A DNA stretch of 57,233 nt from SZAS-103 sp038216155 (GCA_038216155.1 JBBQQH010000017.1:1-57233); one strand, 5' to 3'; positions 8,501-16,990 are shown, counted from the stretch's first letter. Notes: generated by a model not told the origin, from the letters alone. A program made the numbers and translations.

Positions 8501-11500
8501 GCAACAGAGCAGGCCGACGCCGAGCGCATCGCAGCCGAGCAACTGGCGGCAGAGCAGGCCGACGCCGAGCGCATTGCAGCCGAGCAACTGGCAGCAGAGC
8601 AGGCCGAGTCCGAACGCATTGCAGCCGAAGAACTCGCACGCATTGCCGCCGAACAACTGGCAGCGGAGCAAGTCGCAGCCGAGCTGGCCGAAGCCGAGCT
8701 CAATGCAGCCCAAGAGTCCGAGCGAGTTGCCGCCGAGCAAGCCGAGACGGATCGGATTGCCGCAGAAGAAGTCGAACGCGCAGAAGCCGAACGCGCGGCA
8801 GCAGATCAGTTCGAAGCCGAGCGCCTGGCGGCCGAGCAAGAAGCGGTGGTTAGCGGCGAGCTGCTCGACGAAGCGCCGGAAGCGGTCGAGTTCAGCGACG
8901 CCGAGCGTGCCGAAGCCGAACGACTCGAAGCCGAGCGGCTGGAATACGAACTACTCGAAGCCGAATACGCTGAGAACGATCGTGTGGCGGCGCAAGCGCA
9001 GGCCGAAGCCGACCAAGCCGAGGCAGAACGTGTCGCGGCGGAGCAGGCCGAAGTCGAACGCATTTCGGCCGAAAAGGCCGAGGCCGAGCGAACCGAATCC
9101 GACCGCATTGCTGCAGAGCAAGCCGAAGCCGAACGGGTTTCTGCCGATCAAGCCGAAGCCGACCGCATTGCTGCAGAGCAGGCGGAGACCGAGCGCTTGG
9201 CTGCCGAGCAGGCCGAAGCCGAGCGTATCGCGCTGGACCAGATGGAAGCGGCCCGAATGGCTGCGGAGCAAGCCGACGCCGAGCGAGCTGCAGCCGCAGC
9301 AACCGAGGCCATGCAGGTCGCCGCCGAGCAGGCTGCGGCCGAACAGATCGCGGCCGAACAAGCCGCAGAAGCCCGCCCGGGCAAGCGCAAGGGTCGCGGC
9401 AAGCAGCCGGTCACGCCAGAACCTGCAGCCGCCGATTTCATGGCAACTGTGGCGGACATCGATCCGAACGAAGCGCTTGATCTCACGGACATCGATCCGG
9501 AGTTGCTCGACATCTTCATCGAGGAGTGCTCTGACATCCTCGATCATTCCGACGCCTTGCTAAGCCGTCTGCGCGATGCGCCGACCGATCGCGAGCCGGT
9601 GGCCGGGCTCCAGCGCGACCTGCATACGCTCAAGGGCGGCGCGCGCATGGCCGGCATGATGTCGATGGGCGAGTTGGCCCATGCGATGGAATCGGTGCTG
9701 GAAGCAGCCGCCGAAAATCGGATCGAGATCGAGGGTGGCAGCGTGAGCGCGCTCGAGCGTGGATTCGATCGCCTGCACGGTATGCTCGGTCGCGTCCAGC
9801 AACGCCAGGCCGTGGCGTTGCCAGAACGCATGATCGCCGAGTTCACGGCATTGGCGCACGGTCAGCAACTGGCCGCCGAAGCGCCGTCCGCCGTCGCAGC
9901 GCCCGAAGCGCAGGCCGTCGAAGACTCGGTCAGCGCCGACGCGGCGCCGAGCAAGCTCGCGCGCGCCGCAGCGGCTCTCAAGCCACTGTCGGCGCCGGTG
10001 GAAGCCGGGTTCGACGACGAGGACGAAGTCGGCACGCGTGCGCCACAGGAGCAGGTGCGTATTCGGGCCGACCTACTCGACCGCCTGGTCAACTACGCCG
10101 GCGAAGTCGCGATCTATCGCGCGCGCCTGGAGCAGCAGCTGGGCGGATTCCGCACCTACCTCGTGGAAATGGACATCACCAGCACGCGTCTGCGCGATCA
10201 GCTGCGCAAGCTTGAGATTGAAACCGAAGCCCAGATCAGCGCGCGCTACCAGCGTGCCGATGTCGATGACCAACGCGGATTCGATCCGCTCGAACTCGAT
10301 CGCTTCTCTACCCAGCAACAACTTACGCGCGCGTTGTCGGAAACCGCAGCCGACATCGTCAGCCTGCAAGGGTCACTCGACGACATCACCAGTCAGTACG
10401 AGACCTTGCTGCTGCAACAGTCGCGGGTCTCGTCGGATTTGCAGGAGGGCCTCATGCGCACGCGAATGGTGCCGTTCGATGCACTGGTTCCGCGTCTGCG
10501 CCGCGTCGTGCGCCAGTCGGCGATGGAAACCGGCAAGCAGGTGCAGTTGAAAGTGGAAGGCTCGCAGGGCGAGATGGATCGCAACGTGCTCGACCGCATG
10601 ACTGCGCCGCTGGAGCACATGCTTCGCAACTCGGTGGTTCACGGGCTGGAAGCGCCGGCCGATCGCCGCGAACACAACAAGGACGTTGAGGGTACGGTCA
10701 CCATCAGCGTGCGCCGCGAGGGATCGGAAGTGGTGATGGTGGTGTCCGATGACGGCCGCGGCCTGCATCGCGATGCGATTCGCGCCAAGGCGATCGAGCG
10801 TGGCCTGCTCAAGCCCGATGCCAAGGTCACTGACGCCGCGTTGTACGCCTTCATCCTGGAAAGTGGCTTCTCGACCTCGCCTACGGTCAGCCGCCTTGCC
10901 GGTCGTGGCGTCGGCATGGACGTGGTCCACAACGAGATTCGCCAGCTCGGCGGCAGCCTGCAGCTGGATTCGACACCCGACCAGGGCAGCCGCTTCACCA
11001 TCCGCCTTCCATTTACGCTCGCGGTAACCCAGGCGGCGCTGGTTAAGATCGGCGAAACAAGCTTTGCGGTGCCGATCTCCTCGGTGCAAGGCGTGGGCCG
11101 CATCGCCCGCGCGGAACTGGAAGCGCAACTGGCCAGCGGGCATCCGGTGTACCAGTACGCCGGCGAGGATTACGTGATTCACGACCTGGGCAGACTGCTG
11201 GGGCATGGCCCGGCCGTGGCCAAGGGCAGTTTGCAGATGCCATTGCTGTTGTCGCGCTCTGGCGACCAGCGCACCGCTATCTGCGTCGACGAAGTGCAGG
11301 GCAGCCGCGAGATCGTGGTCAAGCCGGTCGGTCCGCAGGTGAGTTCGGTGCCGGGCATCTTCGGCGCGACCATCATGGGCGACGGCGGGGTGATGGTCAT
11401 CCTCGATGTCGTGCCGCTGGTGCGGCGTCAGCTCAGCCTCGAGCCGGGCGAGGTACATGTCGCCATCGAGCAGGAAGTGCGTCGCGTGCCGCTGGTCATG

Positions 11501-11866
11501 GTGGTGGATGACTCGATCACCATGCGCAAGGTCACCAGCCGCGTGCTCGAACGCAACAACATGGAAGTCATGGCGGCAAAGGATGGCATCGACGCGATCG
11601 AGAAGATGGTCGAGCGCATCCCCGACCTGATGTTGTTGGACGTCGAGATGCCGCGCATGGACGGTTACGAGCTTGCCACGCACATGCGCAACGACGCTCG
11701 CCTGCGCGACGTGCCGATCGTGATGATCACCTCGCGCACCGGCGAGAAGCATCGCCAGCGGGCGTTCGAAATCGGCGTCAACCGCTATCTTGGCAAGCCG
11801 TACCAGGAGTCGGAACTGATGCGCAACGTGTACGACTTGCTGGACGTGGAGCAACAGGATGCTTGA
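5558..11866 (+). CDS. chpA: hybrid chemosensory histidine kinase ChpA
   Basis: A 2102-residue multidomain kinase of the Pil-Chp system. Order: an N-terminal FimL/Hpt-like region (LHQVQG, His51), a degenerate helical region, Hpt domains at His693 (FHTLKGSG) and His863 (IHTMNG), and an Ala/Glu/Gln-rich helical insert at about 960-1272. Then come an Hpt domain at His1356 (LHTLKGG), CheA dimerisation and ATPase domains (N-box around Asn1691, DDGRG, GRGVGMDV), a CheW-like domain at about 1822-1965, and a receiver domain with Asp2028 in LLDVEMPRMDG. P. aeruginosa ChpA is about 2470 residues with more phosphotransfer domains. The ATG overlaps the stop of a short upstream frame. The stop overlaps the next gene's start. 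Confidence 0.95.
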   Translation: MRLQQDVNFTTLSWVKPELDETLKRARMALEAHAEDGGDRAQMQACAADLHQVQGVLRMVELYGAAMVAEEMEQLAQALLEMRVENRDEAYGALMRGTMQLPDYLERLQSGHKDIPVVLLPLLNDLRSARGEKQVPESVLFSADLSRPLPPSARGPLAPQGEAQRQDQIEGLRESYQGALLQWLRDDDNPDTISALADVCTQLVALTQSEPPRKLFWVAAGTLDALREGAFSASKPLKQALSRIEREIKRLADEGEDAFLTTPPSELIRTLLYYVAHAPTDHGRIGEIREVFGLEAQQPNEAEIEHARGSLSGHNRELLDTVSAGIKEDLLRVKEALDLHLRTPDAAVANLAPQAEALGSIADTLGMLGLGVPRRVVQDQRSAIQAIVGGERQGDETTLLDIAGALLYVEASLDDQVSRLGQPAQASDGTDTAMPAHESEQAMHALINESVANFVQARQCFVGFIEAGWDHAQLHDVPRLLAEVAGAMKILDLPRASAQLHALDVFTRYELLRHRRVPDALQMDRLADALASLEYFLEALRDHRPQRERILELAEAGLAALGYWPVPQAVEQALLQPEPVAGSEAPIKHELETVSALDDASVDAEQIGTPMEMLQADVAQPTAVQTVAPASSGAIAYGPVGFEAGGDDIDDEIREVFLEEFEEEIGNLRGMLVEWRASPHKNDLVRPVRRVFHTLKGSGRLVGALTLGEFSWKIETMLNRVLDGTRPVTDAVLDIVQQAADVLPQLHLALTGQGRIETDLEAMKDIADRVAAGEEVHFVPAARVFEPESAVPEESAAEPAILEQVAAEPVAAEAAGLPATVEPMLLEILRVEVGTHLLTVQDWVDTAVVSPRPASDVLMRAIHTMNGAFAMTEVPVITDLLTPTEGYVRRLIANGENASADGVGLMSDVAIAVLEVLEALERPQPMIAPQDDLIARAITLRESLPEPSSPLLPMHLEDETVGAESSETESADAERIAAEQLATEQADAERIAAEQLAAEQADAERIAAEQLAAEQAESERIAAEELARIAAEQLAAEQVAAELAEAELNAAQESERVAAEQAETDRIAAEEVERAEAERAAADQFEAERLAAEQEAVVSGELLDEAPEAVEFSDAERAEAERLEAERLEYELLEAEYAENDRVAAQAQAEADQAEAERVAAEQAEVERISAEKAEAERTESDRIAAEQAEAERVSADQAEADRIAAEQAETERLAAEQAEAERIALDQMEAARMAAEQADAERAAAAATEAMQVAAEQAAAEQIAAEQAAEARPGKRKGRGKQPVTPEPAAADFMATVADIDPNEALDLTDIDPELLDIFIEECSDILDHSDALLSRLRDAPTDREPVAGLQRDLHTLKGGARMAGMMSMGELAHAMESVLEAAAENRIEIEGGSVSALERGFDRLHGMLGRVQQRQAVALPERMIAEFTALAHGQQLAAEAPSAVAAPEAQAVEDSVSADAAPSKLARAAAALKPLSAPVEAGFDDEDEVGTRAPQEQVRIRADLLDRLVNYAGEVAIYRARLEQQLGGFRTYLVEMDITSTRLRDQLRKLEIETEAQISARYQRADVDDQRGFDPLELDRFSTQQQLTRALSETAADIVSLQGSLDDITSQYETLLLQQSRVSSDLQEGLMRTRMVPFDALVPRLRRVVRQSAMETGKQVQLKVEGSQGEMDRNVLDRMTAPLEHMLRNSVVHGLEAPADRREHNKDVEGTVTISVRREGSEVVMVVSDDGRGLHRDAIRAKAIERGLLKPDAKVTDAALYAFILESGFSTSPTVSRLAGRGVGMDVVHNEIRQLGGSLQLDSTPDQGSRFTIRLPFTLAVTQAALVKIGETSFAVPISSVQGVGRIARAELEAQLASGHPVYQYAGEDYVIHDLGRLLGHGPAVAKGSLQMPLLLSRSGDQRTAICVDEVQGSREIVVKPVGPQVSSVPGIFGATIMGDGGVMVILDVVPLVRRQLSLEPGEVHVAIEQEVRRVPLVMVVDDSITMRKVTSRVLERNNMEVMAAKDGIDAIEKMVERIPDLMLLDVEMPRMDGYELATHMRNDARLRDVPIVMITSRTGEKHRQRAFEIGVNRYLGKPYQESELMRNVYDLLDVEQQDA
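8471..8605 (+). repeat. three 45-bp in-frame tandem repeats inside chpA
   Basis: Near-identical units begin at 8471, 8516 and 8561, each encoding 15 residues of the pattern DAERIAAEQLAxEQA. The repeat decays on both sides into looser Ala/Glu/Arg-rich units of about ten residues (AEQAEAERIA-like) up to about 9370. The pattern predicts a long charged helix like the TolA arm. Small indels of whole units would keep the frame. Confidence 0.9.
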
Positions 11867-13385
11867 GTCGGCCGAACGGGTGGTGGTGCTCGGTCGCAGC
11901 GGCGATGCGCAGCAGCAACTTGCGCGTGCGTTGCAGGAAATCGGGGTAGAACCGCTGGCGATTGGTGACTTTGATCAGCTCGATCCTGATCAGATTCGAG
12001 CGCAGCAACCCACGGTGTTCCTGGTCAGCATGGACGAACGCACCGACGCGGCCAGCATGGATCGCTGGCAGGATCTGTTCGACGATGGTGGCATCCGCGC
12101 CGTCTTCGATGATGCGGATGTGTCCAAGCATCTCAGTGGCTGGGACCTCGCGCGCTGGGCGCGCCACCTCGCGGCCAAGGTGCTGGGGCGGCAGGATGTG
12201 TTGCCTCCTGTGGATGCAAGTGCCGAACGCCTGGGCTTGCCCGGTGCGGAGCTTGTCGAGGGCGCAGCCCGTGACGAATCCAGCGCACAGGATGCAGCAC
12301 TTAAGGATCATCCGGATTTCAGTTCCGATCCGAGTGACGATGCATCCTCGCATTCGAGTGCCGACCCATTCGACGACGACAAGCTGCAACTGGACACGGG
12401 CGACACGAGCGACTCCGACAGCTTTTCCGGCTCTGGGCAGTCCGACGAATCCGGAGTCAATGCGTTTTCGCTCGACGATGCTGATGGGGCCACCAATGAT
12501 GACGCGTTCGCCGAGCTTTCCGCGCAGTTCGACGCCGAGCAGCAGCGTGACCGCAGCGAAGAAATGCAGGCCGCCCCGGCGCTGGATGATTTGTTGCGAG
12601 CCGATGCAGACGCGAATGTCGATATCGCACCGGTCAATGACAGTGGCAGGGACGTTGTCGAGACCGCGGAGAAGCCCGCCGCTGCTGCCAAGTCGGGGCT
12701 GAATCTGGAACTCGCCCCGCTGAATGACTTGCCTGCCGTGTCGCCGGAAAGGTCGGCAAGCGTGCCCGATGTTACCGGCGATGTCTCCGATTACGAGCTG
12801 GAACCGATCAGCGCCGAAGCGGCGGGAAGCACGGCCCAAACCGATATCGGCGGCGCATTGGCGATTGTAGGCGGCCTCGGCGGCCCGGACGCCGTGCGTC
12901 AGTTGCTTGCTGCCCTGCCGACATCGTTGCCGGTGCCGGTCCTGCTGTGGCAGCACTTGGACGCCGGTAAGCACGACCGTCTTGCCCAGCAGTTGGGCAA
13001 GGCCAGCGCGTTACCGGTTTACCTGGCTCGACCGGGCGAACTGGCGCGGCCTGGTTCGGTCGCGGTAATGACGCCTGCAGTTGGAGTCGAACACGATGTA
13101 GACGGCTGGTGGTTCACCCAATGCGATGGTGGCATCGGTGCCGCACTGGAGTCAGCGTTGAAAGAAACCAACAGCATCGCTCTGGTGCTCAGCGGCGCCG
13201 ACGGCACCGTGGTCGGCGTGGCCGCTGCGCATCACGGGCGCGGCGGTGAAGTGCGCGTGCAAAACCCGGACTCCTGTTTCGATGCCGTATCGGCTGCGGC
13301 GCTTCATGCTCGCGGCGTGGCTGCGGGTACACCCACCGACCTCGCGGCATTGGCCGCCAGCCATTGGGCGTCTGCCACCGAATGA
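11859..13385 (+). CDS. CheB-like protein of the Chp system, probably catalytically inactive
   Basis: A 508-residue protein whose ATG overlaps the chpA stop by 8 bases, implying coupled translation. Residues 1-115 look like a receiver-fold remnant (RVVVLGRSGDAQQQLA) without the acidic pair. Residues 120-325 are a low-complexity acidic linker. Residues 330-508 align by eye with the CheB methylesterase domain (IVGGLGGPDAVRQLL, QHLDAGKH, LSGADG, VQNPDSC). The expected catalytic serine motif GASTGG reads VGGLGG (Gly339 at the Ser position). His366 and Asp448 are retained, though the loop around the Asp is two residues shorter. Its position matches ChpB, but methylesterase activity is doubtful. Confidence 0.8.
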   Translation: MLESAERVVVLGRSGDAQQQLARALQEIGVEPLAIGDFDQLDPDQIRAQQPTVFLVSMDERTDAASMDRWQDLFDDGGIRAVFDDADVSKHLSGWDLARWARHLAAKVLGRQDVLPPVDASAERLGLPGAELVEGAARDESSAQDAALKDHPDFSSDPSDDASSHSSADPFDDDKLQLDTGDTSDSDSFSGSGQSDESGVNAFSLDDADGATNDDAFAELSAQFDAEQQRDRSEEMQAAPALDDLLRADADANVDIAPVNDSGRDVVETAEKPAAAAKSGLNLELAPLNDLPAVSPERSASVPDVTGDVSDYELEPISAEAAGSTAQTDIGGALAIVGGLGGPDAVRQLLAALPTSLPVPVLLWQHLDAGKHDRLAQQLGKASALPVYLARPGELARPGSVAVMTPAVGVEHDVDGWWFTQCDGGIGAALESALKETNSIALVLSGADGTVVGVAAAHHGRGGEVRVQNPDSCFDAVSAAALHARGVAAGTPTDLAALAASHWASATE

Positions 13386-13401
13386 CGATGGAATCAAACG
13401 C

Positions 13402-13881
13402 ATGAACGCGCAACTCGCCCATGACATCCGCGGCGTACTGATCGGCGTGACCGGTGGCCGACTGCTGCTGCCCAACGCGCTGATCGCCGAGGTGATCACC
13501 TTCTCCGAACCCGCGCCGGTGGCTGACGCCCCGGCTTGGCTGCTGGGCCGCTCGCGCTGGCACGGCTGGCAGTTGCCGATCATTTCGTTTTCGCGAATGG
13601 CCGGCTGGGCCGACGCCGAATCAGAACTCGGCGCCAAGGTCGCGGTCATCAAGGCCACCGGTGGTCATGCGGGCATGCCCTATTTTGCGGTGCTGACGCA
13701 GGGCTTTCCGCGCCTGGTGACGGTCTCGCCTGCGGCCCTGCAGGAATCCGGCGTACAGCGCAAACGAGCGCCAGGCGTGCACGCGAACGTGCTGTTTAAC
13801 GACGATGATGCGGTGGTTCCTGACTTGCCCGAAATCGAGCAAAAATTGGCCAACGCGCTCGCATCGGCCCCCAAAAACTGA
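13402..13881 (+). CDS. chpC: CheW-like adaptor ChpC
   Basis: A 159-residue CheW-domain protein (RGVLIGVTGGRLLLPNALIAEVI, LGRSRWHGWQLPIISF). It is the last gene of the pil-chp cluster, 16 bases after the CheB-like gene, and resembles ChpC, which links additional receptors to ChpA. The reading frame is open further upstream, but that would run deep into the CheB-like gene. The ATG at 13402 has a GGA-type site 10 bases before it and gives a normal CheW length. It ends 35 bases from the convergent rsmE stop. Confidence 0.85.
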   Translation: MNAQLAHDIRGVLIGVTGGRLLLPNALIAEVITFSEPAPVADAPAWLLGRSRWHGWQLPIISFSRMAGWADAESELGAKVAVIKATGGHAGMPYFAVLTQGFPRLVTVSPAALQESGVQRKRAPGVHANVLFNDDDAVVPDLPEIEQKLANALASAPKN

Positions 13882-13916
13882 CCGGATTCATCCCGGCAAC
13901 GACCGTTCCGAGTCGC

Positions 13917-14669
13917 TCAACCCAAGTCGCCCGCAATCCCTTGGAGTGCCGCAATCGCCGCAACGCCGGCGGTTTCCGTGCGCATGACACGCGGGCCTAG
14001 TCGCACTGGCTTGAAGCCGGCGGCAATTAGAGTGCCGAGGTCGCGCGTGGACCAGCCGCCTTCCGGCCCCACTGCGAGTTCGATCGCAGCAACCCCGAAC
14101 AGTTGTAGGTCGCGCAGTCCGCTCGCAGCGCCGGGTTGCAGTGCCAGTCGTAAAACTCCACTACGCGCAACCGAAACGCACTGATTTAGCGGCTGCGGTT
14201 CGCTAATCTCCGGAACCCGCGCGCGACCGCTTTGTTCGCACGCCGCTATCGCGACTGCGCGCCAATGCGCGCGACGCTTCTCAGCGCGCTCGCCATCGAG
14301 CTTCACCTCGGTGCGTTCGCTGATCACCGGTGCAATCGCGGTAACGCCCAGCTCGACCGCCTTCTGGATGATCCAATCCATTTTCTCGCCGCGAGCGAGC
14401 GCTTGTAGCAAGCAAATTTGCAACGGCGATTCGTGGCCAGCCAGCTCTGCATCGACGATCTCAACTTCCGCGATCTTGCGCTCGGCGGCGATCAAGGTTG
14501 CCGCGTAGTCGTGGCCATCGCCATTGAACAGGACACAACGATCGCCAACGTCCATCCGCAACACGCGCAGGAGGTGGCCGCTGGCGTCTGGCGGCAACGC
14601 AATCCGTTGTCCGCGCGTCAGTAGGGCGTCAACGTGGATGCGACTGATGCGTTTGCCAACTCCTTTCAT
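13917..14669 (-). CDS. rsmE: 16S rRNA (uracil1498-N3)-methyltransferase
   Basis: A 250-residue SPOUT-fold methyltransferase that methylates U1498 of 16S rRNA using S-adenosylmethionine. Family marks are the PUA-like N-terminus (RISRIHVDALLT, HLLRVLRM), the segment GEKMDWIIQKAVELGV, and the knot motif AVGPEGGWS with LGPRVMRTETA near the C-terminus. The chosen ATG at 14669 forms an ATGA overlap with the bioA stop, so rsmE is probably translated by coupling to bioA. Confidence 0.95.
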   Translation of the reverse strand: MKGVGKRISRIHVDALLTRGQRIALPPDASGHLLRVLRMDVGDRCVLFNGDGHDYAATLIAAERKIAEVEIVDAELAGHESPLQICLLQALARGEKMDWIIQKAVELGVTAIAPVISERTEVKLDGERAEKRRAHWRAVAIAACEQSGRARVPEISEPQPLNQCVSVARSGVLRLALQPGAASGLRDLQLFGVAAIELAVGPEGGWSTRDLGTLIAAGFKPVRLGPRVMRTETAGVAAIAALQGIAGDLG

Positions 14670-16090
14670 CGTGTCGCCTGTTCGATGGATTCGGCAGTCA
14701 CGTTTGCCAGTAGGTCGATCTCTTCGTCGCCGATGCAATAAGGCGGCATCCAGTACAGCACGTCGCCCAGCGGCCGCAGCAACACGCCGCGCGAAAGGGC
14801 GTGCCGGTACGCGCGCAGTCCGCGGCGTTCTCCAGCCGAAAACGCGCGACTGCTGGAGGGGTCGTCCGCCAGTTCAATGGCGACGATCATGCCGGTCTGC
14901 CGCACATCGGAGACATGCGGGTGCCCAATGAATTTCGCCGCACGCTCGCCCATGCGTTGCGCGGTACGATTGTTGCGTTGCAGGACCGGTTCGGCCGCAA
15001 ACGTCTGCAACACTGCCAGCGCCGTGCTGCACGCAAGCGGATTGCCGGTGTAGCTGTGCGAATGCAGGAACGCGCGTTGCGCGGCGTGCTCGGCGTAGAA
15101 CCCGTCAAAAATCGCCTGCGTGGTCAGCACCGCCGACAGCGGCAACATGCCGCCGGTCAGGCCCTTGGACAGCAACAGGAAATCGGGTGTGACGCCGTGT
15201 GCAACACCCGCAGCGTCACAGGCCTGTTCGCAGGCGAACAATGTGCCGCTGCGACCGAAACCCACAGCGATCTCGTCGGCGATCAGATGCACGCCGTGCT
15301 CGGTGCATAAGCGCCGTGCCTCGGTGAGGTACCGTGGATGGTGCATGCGCATGCCGCCGGCGCACTGCACCAGTGGTTCAAGGATCAGCGCAGCAACGCT
15401 CTCGCCGTCGCGCTCCATTATTTCGCGCAAGCCTTCGGCTGCACGCAGCGCGCAGCTTTCGGCGTTCTCGCCAGACTGGTGCAGAAAGCTGTCGGGCGAT
15501 GGCGCAAGCAATGGGCGCATCAACAACGGATCGTAGGTATCGCGATACAGCGCGACATCGGTGACTGACAGCGCGCCCAACGTTTCGCCGTGATAACCGC
15601 CGCTCAGCGCGATAAAGCGCGTGCGCTGCGTTGCGTTGCCCGCATCTGCGGCGCGATTGCGATGCCAATGGAAGCTCATCTTCAACGCGACTTCCACCGC
15701 GGCCGAGCCATTGTCGGCATAGAACACTTTCGCAAGACCCGGCGGGGCGACGGCCAACAACGCTTCGGCCAATACGATCGCCGGCTCGTGACCAAAGCCG
15801 GCCAGCAGCACATGATCGAGTTCATCCAGTTGCTGCTTGAGCGCAGCGACCAGGCGCGGGTCGCGATGACCGAACAGGCAGGTCCACCAACTACTGATCG
15901 CGTCCAGATAGCGCGCACCATTCATGTCGGTCAGCCACGCTCCGAGCGCGCTGCGGATCGGCAACAACGGTATTTGTGGTGCGGCATCTGCGTGGTCGCG
16001 CATCTGCGTGCACGGATGCCACAACGCAGCGAGATCGCGCGCGCGCCAGTGCGTATTGCGATCAGTCGTCGGTGATGCCTCTGCTACCAT
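14666..16090 (-). CDS. bioA: adenosylmethionine-8-amino-7-oxononanoate aminotransferase
   Basis: A 474-residue PLP-dependent class III aminotransferase, slightly longer than E. coli BioA (429). It converts KAPA to DAPA in biotin synthesis. The N-terminal LWHPCTQM, ISSWWTCLFGHRDP, the cofactor segment DNGSAAVEVALKMSFHWH, LIADEIAVGFGRSGT, and the Schiff-base lysine in LLSKGLTGG (about Lys309) all fit BioA rather than other class III enzymes. The start at 16090 lies only 24 bases from the divergent GspN-like gene. No other bio genes are in the window. Confidence 0.94.
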   Translation of the reverse strand: MVAEASPTTDRNTHWRARDLAALWHPCTQMRDHADAAPQIPLLPIRSALGAWLTDMNGARYLDAISSWWTCLFGHRDPRLVAALKQQLDELDHVLLAGFGHEPAIVLAEALLAVAPPGLAKVFYADNGSAAVEVALKMSFHWHRNRAADAGNATQRTRFIALSGGYHGETLGALSVTDVALYRDTYDPLLMRPLLAPSPDSFLHQSGENAESCALRAAEGLREIMERDGESVAALILEPLVQCAGGMRMHHPRYLTEARRLCTEHGVHLIADEIAVGFGRSGTLFACEQACDAAGVAHGVTPDFLLLSKGLTGGMLPLSAVLTTQAIFDGFYAEHAAQRAFLHSHSYTGNPLACSTALAVLQTFAAEPVLQRNNRTAQRMGERAAKFIGHPHVSDVRQTGMIVAIELADDPSSSRAFSAGERRGLRAYRHALSRGVLLRPLGDVLYWMPPYCIGDEEIDLLANVTAESIEQATR

Positions 16091-16114
16091 CGCGCCTGAA
16101 TCCGGTCGAGTCTC

Positions 16115-16990
16115 TTGAACGCCATCATCGCCATCCCGCCTGCGTCTGTCCATGCGTGTGCCGCCACTGTGCAGCGCGCTCCTGCAGCTGCGCGTCGATC
16201 ATCCTGGCATTCGCGGCGATGGCACGGCGCGTTGCTGGCGATCTGCGGTTTGTTGGCGCTGTCGGTGGTCGCCGGCTGGCTGTTGCTGCATGTTCCGGCG
16301 GGTTTCGCCCTGACCCTGTTGCGCGATCGCATCGACCCGCTCGCAATACAGGGCGCGCAGGGCAGCCTGTGGAAAGGCAGTGCGAGGCGGACTTGGTGGG
16401 GCGATACCGCGATGGGTGGCATGCAGTGGCAGGTCGATCCGCGCGTGGCGTGGCGCGGCGTGCTGTCGGCGCAACTGCATTTCGAGCTACCAAAGAACCA
16501 GCTTGTGCAAGCGCATATCCGGCAGCGATCCAGTCGCCTTGAGGTCGATGCACTGCATGCGCAATTGTTGGGTAGCGCGTTGCAGCGTTTTTTCACCGCG
16601 CAGCAATTGCATCCCATTGGCGCACTGCAGCTTGATGTGGAGCATGCCGTGTTCGATGGCGGCGTACCGGTGTTGATGCGCGGCCATGCGATCTGGCGCC
16701 AGGCCACGCTGGCCGGACCGCGCGTACCGATATTTCTGGGCGATCTGCGCGCGGATTTTCGCGGCGATCGTGCGGGCCTGGTGACCGGCACCATCAACGA
16801 CCTGGGCGGTCCAATTCGAGTCGCCGGCTGGATGCGCATGGATGCTGCGGGGTATCGCATCCGGATGCAGTTTGCCGCTCGCGATCCGCGGCTCTTCACC
16901 AGCCTCGCGCAATTTGGTGAAGCGACTGGCGATGGCGGACGCGCGATCGAGCTGCGCGCGATCTGGTGGTGGAAGACAGCCCATGGCTAA
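16115..16990 (+). CDS. type II secretion GspN-like protein
   Basis: A 291-residue protein with a basic cytoplasmic head, one membrane segment at about 38-58 (LLAICGLLALSVVAGWLLLHV), and a periplasmic part. The part contains the T2SS protein N hallmark (IQGAQGSLWKGSA) and repeated hydrophobic strands. GspN belongs to type II secretion systems, but none of the other gsp genes is nearby. The start is a TTG at 16115 with GAG just upstream; no ATG lies before the membrane segment in this frame. It is the first gene of a tightly packed run and overlaps nudE by 8 bases. Confidence 0.7.
   Translation: MNAIIAIPPASVHACAATVQRAPAAARRSSWHSRRWHGALLAICGLLALSVVAGWLLLHVPAGFALTLLRDRIDPLAIQGAQGSLWKGSARRTWWGDTAMGGMQWQVDPRVAWRGVLSAQLHFELPKNQLVQAHIRQRSSRLEVDALHAQLLGSALQRFFTAQQLHPIGALQLDVEHAVFDGGVPVLMRGHAIWRQATLAGPRVPIFLGDLRADFRGDRAGLVTGTINDLGGPIRVAGWMRMDAAGYRIRMQFAARDPRLFTSLAQFGEATGDGGRAIELRAIWWWKTAHG

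Noticed and set aside
7465..8703. Long minus-strand frame of about 412 codons opposite chpA, rich in Ser and Ala
   Set aside because: It is the antisense of the Ala/Glu repeat; the composition mirrors the repeat and the plus strand has clear Hpt domains.
8471..9370. Regularly spaced repeats that could suggest a CRISPR array
   Set aside because: Units are in frame, contiguous and without unique spacers; they encode a protein helix inside chpA.
10373..11854. Minus-strand frame of about 493 codons opposite the ChpA kinase core
   Set aside because: His-rich, no recognisable motif, and fully covered by the conserved CheA/receiver domains on the plus strand.
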